From Chthoniobacter flavus Ellin428 (GTDB lineage Bacteria; Verrucomicrobiota; Verrucomicrobiia; Chthoniobacterales; Chthoniobacteraceae): 64,000 nt of DNA. The notes under the pieces were generated by a model that saw nothing but the letters and a program-made list of their open reading frames with translations, made no database searches and was not told the origin of the DNA. Below, in pieces: positions 8,638 through 17,292 of the stretch. Within the stretch, counting starts at the first letter, position 1. The number at the start of each line of letters is the position of its first letter. Position numbers and translations under genes: made by a program. The stretch is from positions 1-64,000 of the forward strand of contig NZ_ABVL01000022.1 in NCBI RefSeq assembly GCF_000173075.1. Reading direction: 5' to 3'.

Positions 8638-9768
8638 TCACGGCCGCTCCACCACCATCGCACACCCCATCCCGCCACCCACGCACAAAGTCGCCAGCCC
8701 GCGCTGCGGCCGGCGATGGGCGAGATGGACGAGCAACCGCGCACCGGACGCCCCGATCGGATGCCCCAGCGCGATCGCCCCGCCATCCACATTCACCCGC
8801 CCCGGATCCAGCCCGAGCTCCTGCACGCAGGCCAGCGATTGCGCGGCAAAGGCCTCGTTCAATTCGATCACATCGTATTCGCTCACGTCGCGCCCCAGTT
8901 GCCGCGTCGCATGCACCGGCCCAAGCCCCATCTCCGCCGGCTCGCAGCCCACCGCCACGCTGGCCGTGATGCGCATCATCGGCTGCAGCCCCAATTCGCG
9001 CCCGCGCTCCTCGCTGCACACCACGAGCATTGCCGCGCCATCATTGATGCCCGACGAATTTCCCGCTGTCACCGACCCACCCTCGCCAAAGGCTGGCTTC
9101 AATGTCGCCAGCGATACCGCCGTCGTCTCCGGCCGCGGGTGTTCGTCCTGTGTGAGCTTGTCCACCGGCACGATCTCCTCCCGGAAATTTCCCGCGGACA
9201 GCGCCGCGGCGTAGCGCTCCTGGCTGGTCGCTGCAAATGCATCCTGCGCCTCGCGCGAGATACCATATTTCTGCGCCAGCCGCTCCGCGGTCACGCCCAT
9301 GTGCACATCGCTGAAAGCGTCGATCAATCCATCGCGCAACAGGCTGTCGATCAGCACGCCGTCGCCCAGCTTGTAACCCGAGCGCGCGCGGTTGAGCAGA
9401 TACGGCGCATTCGACATCGATTCCGTCCCGCCGCACAACACCATGCGTGCCGCGCCGCTCTCGATCGCCTGCATGGCCAGCCGCACCGCCTGCATGCCCG
9501 ACGCGCACATCATGTTCACGGAATACGCCGGCACCGATACAGCGAGCCCCGCACCGAGCGCGATCTGCCGCGCCACATTCATCCCTAGCCCGGCACCGAG
9601 CACATTCCCGACGGTTACCTCATCGATCCACGCTGGCTGCAGTGCGGCGAGCGCCGCTTTCGCCGCCGCCACACCGAGATCCACCGCGGATTTCTTCGCC
9701 AGCGCCCCGAGAAATCGCCCCTGAGGGGTACGTTTGGCGGCGACAATCCAGATCGGTTTCATATTCAT
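8638..9768 (-). CDS. Acetyl-CoA acetyltransferase (thiolase)
   Basis: A 376-residue thiolase. The acyl-accepting cysteine is in NMMCASGMQAV, the second conserved block is NEAFAAQSLA, the histidine block is ALGHPIGASGARLLVHL, and the C-terminal catalytic cysteine is in CVGGGMGCAMV. It would cleave acetoacetyl-CoA to two acetyl-CoA (or run in reverse for polyhydroxybutyrate synthesis). It is the first gene of the four-gene C4-acid operon. Length is slightly short of the usual 390 residues but all catalytic blocks are present. The window does not show which direction dominates; the uptake permease and ligase suggest degradation. Confidence 0.93.
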   Translation of the reverse strand: MNMKPIWIVAAKRTPQGRFLGALAKKSAVDLGVAAAKAALAALQPAWIDEVTVGNVLGAGLGMNVARQIALGAGLAVSVPAYSVNMMCASGMQAVRLAMQAIESGAARMVLCGGTESMSNAPYLLNRARSGYKLGDGVLIDSLLRDGLIDAFSDVHMGVTAERLAQKYGISREAQDAFAATSQERYAAALSAGNFREEIVPVDKLTQDEHPRPETTAVSLATLKPAFGEGGSVTAGNSSGINDGAAMLVVCSEERGRELGLQPMMRITASVAVGCEPAEMGLGPVHATRQLGRDVSEYDVIELNEAFAAQSLACVQELGLDPGRVNVDGGAIALGHPIGASGARLLVHLAHRRPQRGLATLCVGGGMGCAMVVERP

Positions 9769-9776
9769 GCTTTAAA

Positions 9777-9857
9777 GGAGGGACGCGCTCCTGCGCGATC
9801 CCAAATCTTCGATGACCCGTCATCGAGAAAATTGGGGAACGCGCAGGAGCGCGTTCC
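9777..9857. repeat. Dispersed palindromic repeat, family B copy 1
   Basis: An imperfect inverted repeat: the left arm GGAGGGACGCGCTCCTGCGC is mirrored by a right arm containing GCGCAGGAGCGCG (to 9857). It lies between the thiolase start and the endonuclease V stop. The same arms occur at 18509-18924, 19979-20061 and 30579-30659, always between genes. Confidence 0.8.
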
Positions 9858-9861
9858 ATCG

Positions 9862-10356
9862 TCAGCCGCGCCGGCAAAGATCATCCACCCGTTTGAGCAG
9901 CGTCGGGATGCGGTGCGCTCCGTGCATTGACCGCACCCGTTCGGCCGCCACGTCCACCGGCACGCCCTCCGCTGTCACATAGAGCGGCTTCTGACTCGTG
10001 CCGCGCAATATCTCCTGAGCCCTATCGGCGCCTTGGAACTTCGTCTTCGCCACGCCGATGATCACGCTGCCTCCGCCCAGCGCCTCGTGCAAATGTGCGC
10101 CCAGGCCCGGCGTCGCCGTCCCCTCCAGCCACACATACCCATCGATGATCACCGTCTCGATCGGCGGCAACGTCCGCAACACCGCCAGCAGGCACGGCAG
10201 CTCCCGTCGGTAGAATTGCCCCGGCTCATAAGGCTGGACCTCCGTGATCTGCACGGTCCGCTCCTCCAGTGCGATCGCGTCGCTCCAATCGCGAAAGACC
10301 ACCGCCGCGGCACAGGCTCCCGTATCGCGGTAATCCACGTCAAGGCAGGCGAGCAT
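9862..10356 (-). CDS. nfi: Endonuclease V-like protein, short form
   Basis: A 164-residue protein resembling endonuclease V, which nicks nucleic acid beside deaminated bases (hypoxanthine). The acidic metal-binding positions expected for the family are present: Asp in the first strand (LDVDY, near residue 8), Glu in PYEPGQFYRREL (near residue 50) and Asp in IIDGYVW. It is clearly shorter than the usual 210-230 residues. The loop after DG reads YVWLEGTATPGLGAHL, unlike the typical HPR stretch. The family call is good; activity on inosine is inferred. Confidence 0.78.
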   Translation of the reverse strand: MLACLDVDYRDTGACAAAVVFRDWSDAIALEERTVQITEVQPYEPGQFYRRELPCLLAVLRTLPPIETVIIDGYVWLEGTATPGLGAHLHEALGGGSVIIGVAKTKFQGADRAQEILRGTSQKPLYVTAEGVPVDVAAERVRSMHGAHRIPTLLKRVDDLCRRG

Positions 10357-10509
10357 ACGGCACGCGGTCTACAAGTGTTTTGCCTGCCTTTCGAGGAGAA
10401 ACGCCAGCGATCCGCACTGCGCCAGCGGCAGAGTGGCAGCGGCATCCCTGACGCGATGTGTTTCACGATCAGCGGCTGGAAGCCGCAGCCACTTTCCACC
10501 GTTTCACGG

Positions 10510-11343
10510 TTACTCTTCCTCCAGCAGGCGAATGAGCCCGATGAAATCATCCTCCTTCCACCCCGCCTCCATTCCCCGCTCGTAGCTCTGCTTGAGCAGC
10601 GCCGTCTGCGCCAGCGTGAGCGACATCTTACCCGCCGTCTCCATGGCCAGGCGCAAATCTTTGGCCATGTGCTTGAGCGAAAATTGCGGCGAATAATCCT
10701 GCTCCCGCAGCTTCGGTTCCTTGAGATCGGCCAGCGGGGAATGTGCGGCATTGCGACCGAGCGCGGCGAAGTAAGCATCATCCGAAATGCCCGCCGCGCG
10801 GCAGAGCGTGAGACTCTCGCAAATGGTCTGCGCGATGCCTGCGATGTTCATGTTCATCGCCAGCTTCAGCGTCGAGGCCGAGCCCGTCGGCCCGACGTGC
10901 AGGATGGCTTTCGAGATCGGCTTCAACAGCGCCTGCGCGCGCTCCACCACTTCTGCCGAACCACCGAGGTAATACACCGTCTCCCGTTTCGCCGCGGCGG
11001 CCTTACTCCCGGTGAGAGGCGCCTCCAGGAAAGTCGCGCCCGTCTTCTCCACCTGCGCGGCAAATTTCAGCGTCCACTCCGCGGAAATCGTGCTCGATTG
11101 CACCACCATCTGCCCCTTCCCGATCCGCGGCAGCACCTCTTCCAGCACCGACTGCACCGCTGCCGGATCAGCCACCACGATGAAGATCGCCTCCGCCCCC
11201 TCGATCGCTTCGGCGATGGTCTTGTAAAAGTGCGGGAACTCCTTCGGCGTGCGGTTCCAGCACCGCACCGCATTTCCATCCGCGATCAAATTTTGCGCCC
11301 AGGCGCTGCCGATGATTCCGAGGCCGAGTACAGCGATATTCAT
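10510..11343 (-). CDS. NAD(P)-dependent beta-hydroxyacid dehydrogenase family oxidoreductase
   Basis: A 277-residue protein of the 6-phosphogluconate-dehydrogenase-like/beta-hydroxyacid dehydrogenase family. The N-terminal Rossmann motif is VLGLGIIGSAWAQNL, followed by the substrate block FLEAPLTGSKAAA and the catalytic-lysine region GSASTLKLAMNMN. Relatives reduce succinic semialdehyde, glyoxylate or tartronate semialdehyde; the substrate here is not determinable. It is on the same strand as endonuclease V with a gap of about 150 bases in which I see nothing notable. Start at 11343 gives the GxGxxG motif at the usual distance from the N-terminus. Confidence 0.85.
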   Translation of the reverse strand: MNIAVLGLGIIGSAWAQNLIADGNAVRCWNRTPKEFPHFYKTIAEAIEGAEAIFIVVADPAAVQSVLEEVLPRIGKGQMVVQSSTISAEWTLKFAAQVEKTGATFLEAPLTGSKAAAAKRETVYYLGGSAEVVERAQALLKPISKAILHVGPTGSASTLKLAMNMNIAGIAQTICESLTLCRAAGISDDAYFAALGRNAAHSPLADLKEPKLREQDYSPQFSLKHMAKDLRLAMETAGKMSLTLAQTALLKQSYERGMEAGWKEDDFIGLIRLLEEE

Positions 11344-11482
11344 AGACTTCTATATTCGTCTCTACCATCCGTGCCGGGGGCAAGTTTTTGCTGCTGCGGG
11401 TCGCGGTTGTAACGGCAGTTTATGATCTGATCTTTACCTACCTCTTTGTCAGCTGGATTTGGATGAGCGCGATGAATGCGCC

Positions 11483-11588
11483 ACTGGGAGCGGCGACTTC
11501 CCAGTCGCTGAGCGTTCCCAACGCGCGAAGCGCCACTTCTTGGCGTCACTACGCGACGCGGGGCGACTAGGAAGTCGCCCCTCCCAGG
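11483..11588. repeat. Palindromic repeat, family A copy 1
   Basis: This occupies most of the 318-base gap between the oxidoreductase and rtcR. The left arm ACTGGGAGCGGCGACTTCC is mirrored by a right arm ending GGAAGTCGCCCCTCCCAG. The loop itself contains smaller inverted pieces (CCAACGCGCG and CGCGACGC). A near-identical unit is the core of the nested palindrome at 18663-18767. The rest of the gap shows no gene. Confidence 0.8.
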
Positions 11589-11661
11589 GGAACGTGGAGA
11601 CGCTCACTCCTTCATGGCCCCAAAGTGATGGGCCGGGGAAAAGTTGTGGGTCAAAATCAGG

Positions 11662-13281
<1,620 letters not shown>

Positions 13282-13430
13282 AGCGTGCAAGATAAAATAC
13301 TAGCGTATCCGCTCGTATAGCGAGTGAAAAAGCGATCGGTGGCCTTGGCGAGTTGTGACGCCGAAACAATTTTCTACCTGCTGGTGGTAAGGAACTTACG
13401 CCCCCACTCCAGAGCTCGGAAAGAGAGCCG

Positions 13431-13446
13431 TGGCACGCCGCGAGCA
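13431..13446 (+). promoter_or_regulatory. Sigma-54 (-24/-12) promoter for the rsr-Y RNA-rtcBA operon
   Basis: TGGCACGCCGCGAGCA matches the consensus TGGCACG-N4-TTGCA in the complete -24 element, with the invariant GG (13432-13433) and GC (13444-13445) at correct spacing. Transcription would start near 13457, about 54 bases before the rsr ATG. The divergent gene encodes the matching enhancer-binding activator RtcR. An imperfect dyad at 13299-13325 (ACTAGCGTAT...ATAGCGAGT) is a possible upstream activator site, but weakly supported. Confidence 0.85.
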
Positions 13447-13510
13447 TTACTCCCTCACGTTCGCTCAACCAGCGATTCACCAAAACGAAACCCCAAACCC
13501 GAATACGATC

Positions 13511-15067
13511 ATGGCCAACAAATCCCTGTTTTCTTCCTTTGTCGGGCGCCAGCAACCCCAAGCCGATACCCGCAACGAAGCTGGCGGACCCGCCTACCGC
13601 TTTTCCACCAAGCACGCCCTCGCCCAATACGCCGTGACCGGCTGCTTGAATTCCACCTTCTACGCCAGCGCCACCGCGCAGCTCGCCCAAGTGCTGAAGC
13701 TCGCCGCCGCCGCGGATGCCGAATTCGTAGCCAAGACCGCCCTCTACTGCCGCACCCGCGGTTACATGAAAGACATGCCCGCGCTGCTCTGCGCGACCCT
13801 CGCCGCTCGCGATGGCGCGCTGCTGGCCCGCGTGTTCGATCGCGTGATCGACGACGGTAAGATGCTGCGCAACTTCGTGCAGATCGTCCGCAGCGGCGTG
13901 CTCGGTCGCAAGTCGCTCGGCTCCGCGCCGAAGCGCCTCGTGCAGCGCTGGTTTGAACAGCGCGACGATACCCAGGTCTTCCGCGCCGCGGTCGGCCAGA
14001 GCCCGTCTCTCGCCGATGTGATCAAGATGGTCCACCCGCGCCCGGCCGACGCCGCCCGCGAGGCGCTCTACGGCTGGCTCATCGACCGCCCGCACAATGC
14101 CGACGCGTTGCCTCCGCTGGTCCGCCAGTTCGAGGCCTTCAAACGCGGCCACTCGAAGGTCGCGCCCGACGTGCCCTTCCAGATGCTCACCGCGCTTCCG
14201 CTCGGTCGTGCCGCGTGGCAGTCCATCGCCGGCCAGGCTCCGTGGCAGATGACCCGCATGAACCTGAATACCTTCGCCCGCCACGGCGTGTTTGACGACC
14301 AGGTGCTCACCCGCCAGATCACCAACCGCCTGCGCGATCCGCACAAGGTGCGCCGTGCCCGCTGCTTCCCCTATCAACTCCTCACCGCGTATCACTCCGC
14401 CGATAAGGCGGTGCCCGCCGCCGTGCGCGATGCGCTGCAGGACGCGATGGAAGTCGCGACCGAAAATGTGCCGGCGATCCAGGGACGCGTGTTCGTCTGT
14501 CCGGACGTGTCCGGCTCCATGCAGTCGGCCGTAACCGGAAATCGCCCCGGCGCCACCACGCAGACCCGCTGCATCGATGTCGCCGCGCTCGTCGCCGCCG
14601 CGGTGCTTCGCACGAACCGCGATGCCGAGGTGCTCGCTTTCAGCGATCACGTCGTGCCCTGCGAGCTCAATGCCCGCGACAGCGTGATGACCAATGCGCG
14701 CAAGCTCGCCTCGCTGCCCAGCGGCGGAACGAACTGCTCCGCGCCGCTGCGTCACCTGAACGCGCAACGCACCGAGGGTGACCTGGTGCTCTTCGTTTCC
14801 GACAACATGTCGTGGGTCGATCGCCAGGGCGGAGGCCGGAGCACGGCGACCATGCAGGAGTGGGAGAAATTCCGCTCGCGCAACCCGCGCGCCCGTCTGG
14901 TGTGTCTCGACGTGCAACCCTACGTCTCCACGCAAGCCGCGGAGCGCGAGGACATCATGAACATCGGCGGTTTCTCCGACGTCGTGTTCGAAATCATCGC
15001 CGCCTTTGCCGCCGGAGAATTGAGCCCGGAGCACTGGGTCGGCTTGATCGAAAAGATCGAGCTGTGA
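13511..15067 (+). CDS. rsr: Rsr, bacterial Ro60 ortholog (TROVE and vWA domains)
   Basis: I place the start at the ATG 13511 (MANKSLFSSFVGRQ), because upstream in-frame codons overlap the sigma-54 promoter. The product has 518 residues. Residues about 20-320 form the TROVE HEAT-repeat ring that holds Y RNA and misfolded RNA ends. A C-terminal von Willebrand A domain follows with a complete metal site: DVSGSM (near residue 332), SGGTNCS and VSDNMSW. Ro proteins bind non-coding Y RNAs and act in RNA quality control. It is followed by four Y-like RNAs and then rtcB and rtcA on the same strand. I see no strong Shine-Dalgarno sequence. Confidence 0.95.
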   Translation: MANKSLFSSFVGRQQPQADTRNEAGGPAYRFSTKHALAQYAVTGCLNSTFYASATAQLAQVLKLAAAADAEFVAKTALYCRTRGYMKDMPALLCATLAARDGALLARVFDRVIDDGKMLRNFVQIVRSGVLGRKSLGSAPKRLVQRWFEQRDDTQVFRAAVGQSPSLADVIKMVHPRPADAAREALYGWLIDRPHNADALPPLVRQFEAFKRGHSKVAPDVPFQMLTALPLGRAAWQSIAGQAPWQMTRMNLNTFARHGVFDDQVLTRQITNRLRDPHKVRRARCFPYQLLTAYHSADKAVPAAVRDALQDAMEVATENVPAIQGRVFVCPDVSGSMQSAVTGNRPGATTQTRCIDVAALVAAAVLRTNRDAEVLAFSDHVVPCELNARDSVMTNARKLASLPSGGTNCSAPLRHLNAQRTEGDLVLFVSDNMSWVDRQGGGRSTATMQEWEKFRSRNPRARLVCLDVQPYVSTQAAEREDIMNIGGFSDVVFEIIAAFAAGELSPEHWVGLIEKIEL

Positions 15068-15074
15068 AGCCGAA

Positions 15075-15104
15075 GCCCGCCTGCGCAATTGGGCGCGGGC
15101 GGGC
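15075..15104 (+). terminator. Strong GC hairpin just after rsr
   Basis: GCCCGCCTGCGC (15075-15086) pairs fully with GCGCGGGCGGGC (15093-15104) around a six-base loop, eight bases after the rsr stop. No U-run follows, so it is not a canonical intrinsic terminator. It could protect the rsr mRNA 3' end or set the processing boundary before the first Y-like RNA at 15120. Confidence 0.6.
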
Positions 15105-15119
15105 GAGGCCGCAAAAACT

Positions 15120-15181
15120 TTCGCCGAATGCCGGTGGGACTACATCTAGAAAAATGCGTCTCACTAAATTTTGTCGGCGAA
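15120..15181 (+). ncRNA. Y-like RNA 1 (minimal hairpin with Ro-binding motif)
   Basis: A compact 62-base hairpin. Lower stem: TTCGCCGA (15120-15127) pairs with TCGGCGAA (15174-15181). The Ro-binding consensus GNCGAANG is present as GCCGAATG at 15123-15130. Upper stem: GTGGGAC (15134-15140) pairs with GTCTCAC (15158-15164). The 3' strand has an extra TAAATTTTG bulge between stems, as in copies 3 and 4. There is no tRNA-like module, only a 17-base loop. The 12 bases AACTCTTTCTGT (15180-15191) at its 3' side recur exactly after copy 4. Confidence 0.75.
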
Positions 15182-15211
15182 CTCTTTCTGTTCTTTGAAA
15201 TTTTGATTTTC

Positions 15212-15335
15212 GTGAGCGTGCCGAATGCCGGCACGGACTACATTGATAAAGCGCTCCTTCGGGAGCGCGACGGGATTCAAAGCCCGATTCCGCTTCGGTG
15301 GAAGTTGTCCTGCCAATGGTTGTCGGCACGCTCGC
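15212..15335 (+). ncRNA. Y-like RNA 2 (three-hairpin effector domain)
   Basis: Lower stem: GAGCGTGCCGA (15214-15224) pairs perfectly with TCGGCACGCTC (15323-15333). The Ro-binding motif GCCGAATG is at 15220-15227. Upper stem: GGCACGGAC (15230-15238) pairs with GTCCTGCC (15307-15314) with one bulged base. Inside are three short hairpins: GCGCTCC/GGAGCGC with a TTCG loop (15251-15268), CGGG/CCCG with an ATTCAAAG loop that resembles a degenerate T-loop (15271-15286), and TTCCGC/GTGGAA with a TTCG loop (15288-15303). Pairings were made by hand. The three-armed body differs from the tRNA-like bodies of copies 3 and 4. Confidence 0.72.
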
Positions 15336-15340
15336 ACACC

Positions 15341-15482
15341 GGCCTTCGTGACGAATGCCGTGCGGAACTACATCACATCGCTGGTCGCGGGTTCGATTCC
15401 CGTCCTGGTCGCAAGATCGGGTAGCTCAGTTGGTAGAGCATCGAAATGTTTCGCCAAAAACTCGTCGTCACGAATCTTGGCC
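15341..15482 (+). ncRNA. Y-like RNA 3 with circularly permuted tRNA module (GCAA-capped acceptor)
   Basis: Ro-binding stem: GGCC plus TTCGTGACGA (15341-15354) pairs with TCGTCACGAA (15465-15474) and GGCC (15479-15482). The motif GACGAATG is at 15350-15357. Upper stem: GCGGAAC (15362-15368) pairs with GTTTCGC (15448-15454). The inner module has tRNA parts in permuted order: T-stem GCGGG/CCCGT with loop TTCGATT (15387-15403), acceptor 3' strand CCTGGTC (15404-15410), GCAA tetraloop (15411-15414), acceptor 5' strand GATCGGG (15415-15421), and D-arm GCTC-AGTTGGTA-GAGC (15424-15439). The Ro stem stands where the anticodon arm would be, as described for Salmonella YrlA. Confidence 0.82.
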
Positions 15483-15490
15483 ACCGCCCC

Positions 15491-15631
15491 TTTTGCGGCG
15501 AATGCCGATGGGACTACATCCCTACGAAGGACGAGGTAGCGGGTTCGACTCCCGCCGGCTCCATTTTTCGACGGAGCTGTAGCTCAACGGTAGAGCGCGT
15601 ATTACGTCTCATCATTCTTGTCGTCGCAAAA
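15491..15631 (+). ncRNA. Y-like RNA 4 with circularly permuted tRNA module (open linker)
   Basis: Ro-binding stem: TTTTGCGGCGA (15491-15501) pairs with TCGTCGCAAAA (15621-15631), with GGCGAATG at 15497-15504. Upper stem: GATGGGAC (15507-15514) pairs with GTCTCATC (15606-15613). Permuted tRNA body: T-arm GCGGG-TTCGACT-CCCGC (15539-15555), acceptor 3' strand CGGCTCC (15556-15562), an A in the discriminator position, a U-rich linker ATTTTTCGAC (15563-15572), acceptor 5' strand GGAGCTG (15573-15579), and D-arm GCTC-AACGGTA-GAGC (15582-15596). The acceptor pairs over seven bases with one G-U. No CCA is encoded. The 3' tail AACTCTTTCTGT matches copy 1. Confidence 0.82.
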
Positions 15632-15647
15632 CTCTTTCTGTCCCTCC

Positions 15648-15733
15648 TACTCTTAATCGTAATCTTAATCTTAATCCCCATCGGATGCCTCGCGGTTCGG
15701 AGATTAAGATTACGAGTAAGATTAAGATTAAGA
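15648..15733. repeat. Inverted repeat of TAATCTTAATC units (family C, copy 2)
   Basis: The left arm (15648-15677) carries TCTTAATCTTAATC units and the right arm (15701-15733) the complementary GATTAAGATTAAGA units around a 23-base GC-rich loop. It lies between Y-like RNA 4 and rtcB on the predicted operon transcript. It could be a structural boundary or processing hairpin, or a copy of the same small palindrome as 8550-8628. Confidence 0.72.
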
Positions 15734-15767
15734 AGCGGCCCCCGCCACCTTTCCAACTTACCCAAAC

Positions 15768-17282
15768 ATGAACACCGAGTCCCTCTCTCCCCATTCCATT
15801 AACGTCACCGGCGAAGCCACCGGCTTCCTTCCCGCGCCCGGTTCGCGCGGTAAGCCCATCACCGTCATCGGCACCGAAGCCATCCGTGGCTCCTTCGATG
15901 CCAAGTGCCTCGAGCAGGCCATGAATTCGCGCGGCGCCCCTGGCGTGACCGATCTCGTGCTGAACCCCGATGCACATGCCGGCTACGGCGCGCCCGTGGG
16001 TTGCGTGCTCGTCTCGCCCACGCACGTCTATCCCGGCCCCGTGGGCGTGGATATCAAATGCTCGATGAGCCTGCTCGCCCTCGATCTCCCCGCCGATGCC
16101 GTGGCCGATAAAGCCACCCGCCGCGCCTTGATCAATGCCATCTGCGAACGCACCCCGACCGGTGCCGGCCGCGGCCAGCGCACCGCCAGGAAATCGCGTC
16201 ACGTCTCGCCCGAGCTCGGAAAACAGCTCGTCGTCGAAGGCGCCTCGCGCGCCGTGTGCGATGCGCTCGGTATCCCGCCCGCCTGGGCGGAACGCTGCGA
16301 GGATTCCGCGCACGTCGGCCACGATCACACCCACGCCGCCCTCGGCCTGCGCCTCGAGCGCCTGCTCGCTGGCGGCGCGCTGCCGAAGTTCGACGACAAG
16401 ATGACCCAGCTCGGAAGCTACGGCGGCGGAAATCACTTCGGTGAATGCGAAGCCGTCGAGATCGGCGACAACGATCGCGCCCGCAAAGCCGCCGAGACCT
16501 TCGGCCTGCGCGATGGCGGCCTCGCCTTCCTCTCGCACTGCGGGTCCCGCGGCTTCGGCCACAACCTGGCCAGCGGACAATTCCGTGCGCTCCAGCGTTT
16601 CTTCGAGACCTGGGGCCTGCCCTTGCCCGGCCAGGACAAGGAACTCGTCTACGCCCCACTCGGTACGCCCGAGGCGGATGCGTATCTCGACGACATGGCG
16701 CTCGGCGCGAACTTCGCCACCGTGAATCATCTGCTGATCAACGCCCTCGTCCTCGAGGCGTTCCAGGAGATCATTCCCGGTGCCACCGGCCGACTCGTCT
16801 ACTTCATCAGCCACAACATCGCGCGCCGCGAGATTGTGGATAACCGTGAAGCGTGGGTGCATCGCAAAGGCGCCACGCGCGCGTTCCCTGCCGGCCACCA
16901 CGCCCTGCGCGATACGCCCTTCGCCGAGACTGGCCATCCCATCCTGCTGCCGGGAAATCCCACCGCGGGTTCCTGTGTGATGGTCGCCGAACCTGGCGCC
17001 GACAAGAGCTGCTACTCGGTGAACCACGGCGCCGGCCGCGCCAAAGGCCGCAAGGCCGCCATCCGTGAACTCGACCAGAAAACGGTCGATGATGAATTCA
17101 TCACCCACGACATCCTGACCAACTGCCGCTTCTACCCGAAGGATGAAGCGCCCGCCGCCTACAAGGACTTCAACGAAGTCCTGCGCAGCGTCGAGCGCGC
17201 CGGCCTGGCCGCCGAAGTCGCCCGCCTGCGCGCGCGGTTTGTCATCAAGGATTCGGATGAATCGCTGGGAGGGGCGGCGTAG
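15768..17282 (+). CDS. rtcB: RtcB, tRNA-splicing/RNA repair ligase
   Basis: A 504-residue RtcB. The GTP-dependent ligase joins 2',3'-cyclic or 3'-phosphate ends to 5'-OH ends with Mn2+. Visible signatures are DAHAGYGAPVG (near residue 68), the metal-binding Asp and Cys in GVDIKCSM (95-98), GGGNHF (about 219-224), and VNHGAGR (near 420) containing the histidine that is guanylylated. It belongs to the longer RtcB subgroup with an N-terminal extension. It follows the Y-like RNAs and precedes rtcA in the order of the known sigma-54-controlled RNA repair operons. Start at ATG 15768; no strong Shine-Dalgarno is visible. Confidence 0.96.
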   Translation: MNTESLSPHSINVTGEATGFLPAPGSRGKPITVIGTEAIRGSFDAKCLEQAMNSRGAPGVTDLVLNPDAHAGYGAPVGCVLVSPTHVYPGPVGVDIKCSMSLLALDLPADAVADKATRRALINAICERTPTGAGRGQRTARKSRHVSPELGKQLVVEGASRAVCDALGIPPAWAERCEDSAHVGHDHTHAALGLRLERLLAGGALPKFDDKMTQLGSYGGGNHFGECEAVEIGDNDRARKAAETFGLRDGGLAFLSHCGSRGFGHNLASGQFRALQRFFETWGLPLPGQDKELVYAPLGTPEADAYLDDMALGANFATVNHLLINALVLEAFQEIIPGATGRLVYFISHNIARREIVDNREAWVHRKGATRAFPAGHHALRDTPFAETGHPILLPGNPTAGSCVMVAEPGADKSCYSVNHGAGRAKGRKAAIRELDQKTVDDEFITHDILTNCRFYPKDEAPAAYKDFNEVLRSVERAGLAAEVARLRARFVIKDSDESLGGAA

Positions 17283-17292
17283 GAGAAAGGCA

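Noticed and set aside
13299..13325. RtcR upstream activating site as a separate feature
   Set aside because: The dyad is imperfect and single; mentioned only as a possibility with the promoter.
15415..15563. A canonical tRNA gene read from the D-arm at 15424 to the T-arm at 15555
   Set aside because: GATCGGG does not pair with CGGCTCC, the distance is too long without an anticodon arm, and each half pairs perfectly with a neighbour in the permuted order. The pieces belong to two different Y-like RNAs.
15561..15563. Encoded CCA end in Y-like RNA 4
   Set aside because: The two C residues are part of the seven-base acceptor pairing; only the A is unpaired and a U-run follows, so no CCA tail is encoded.
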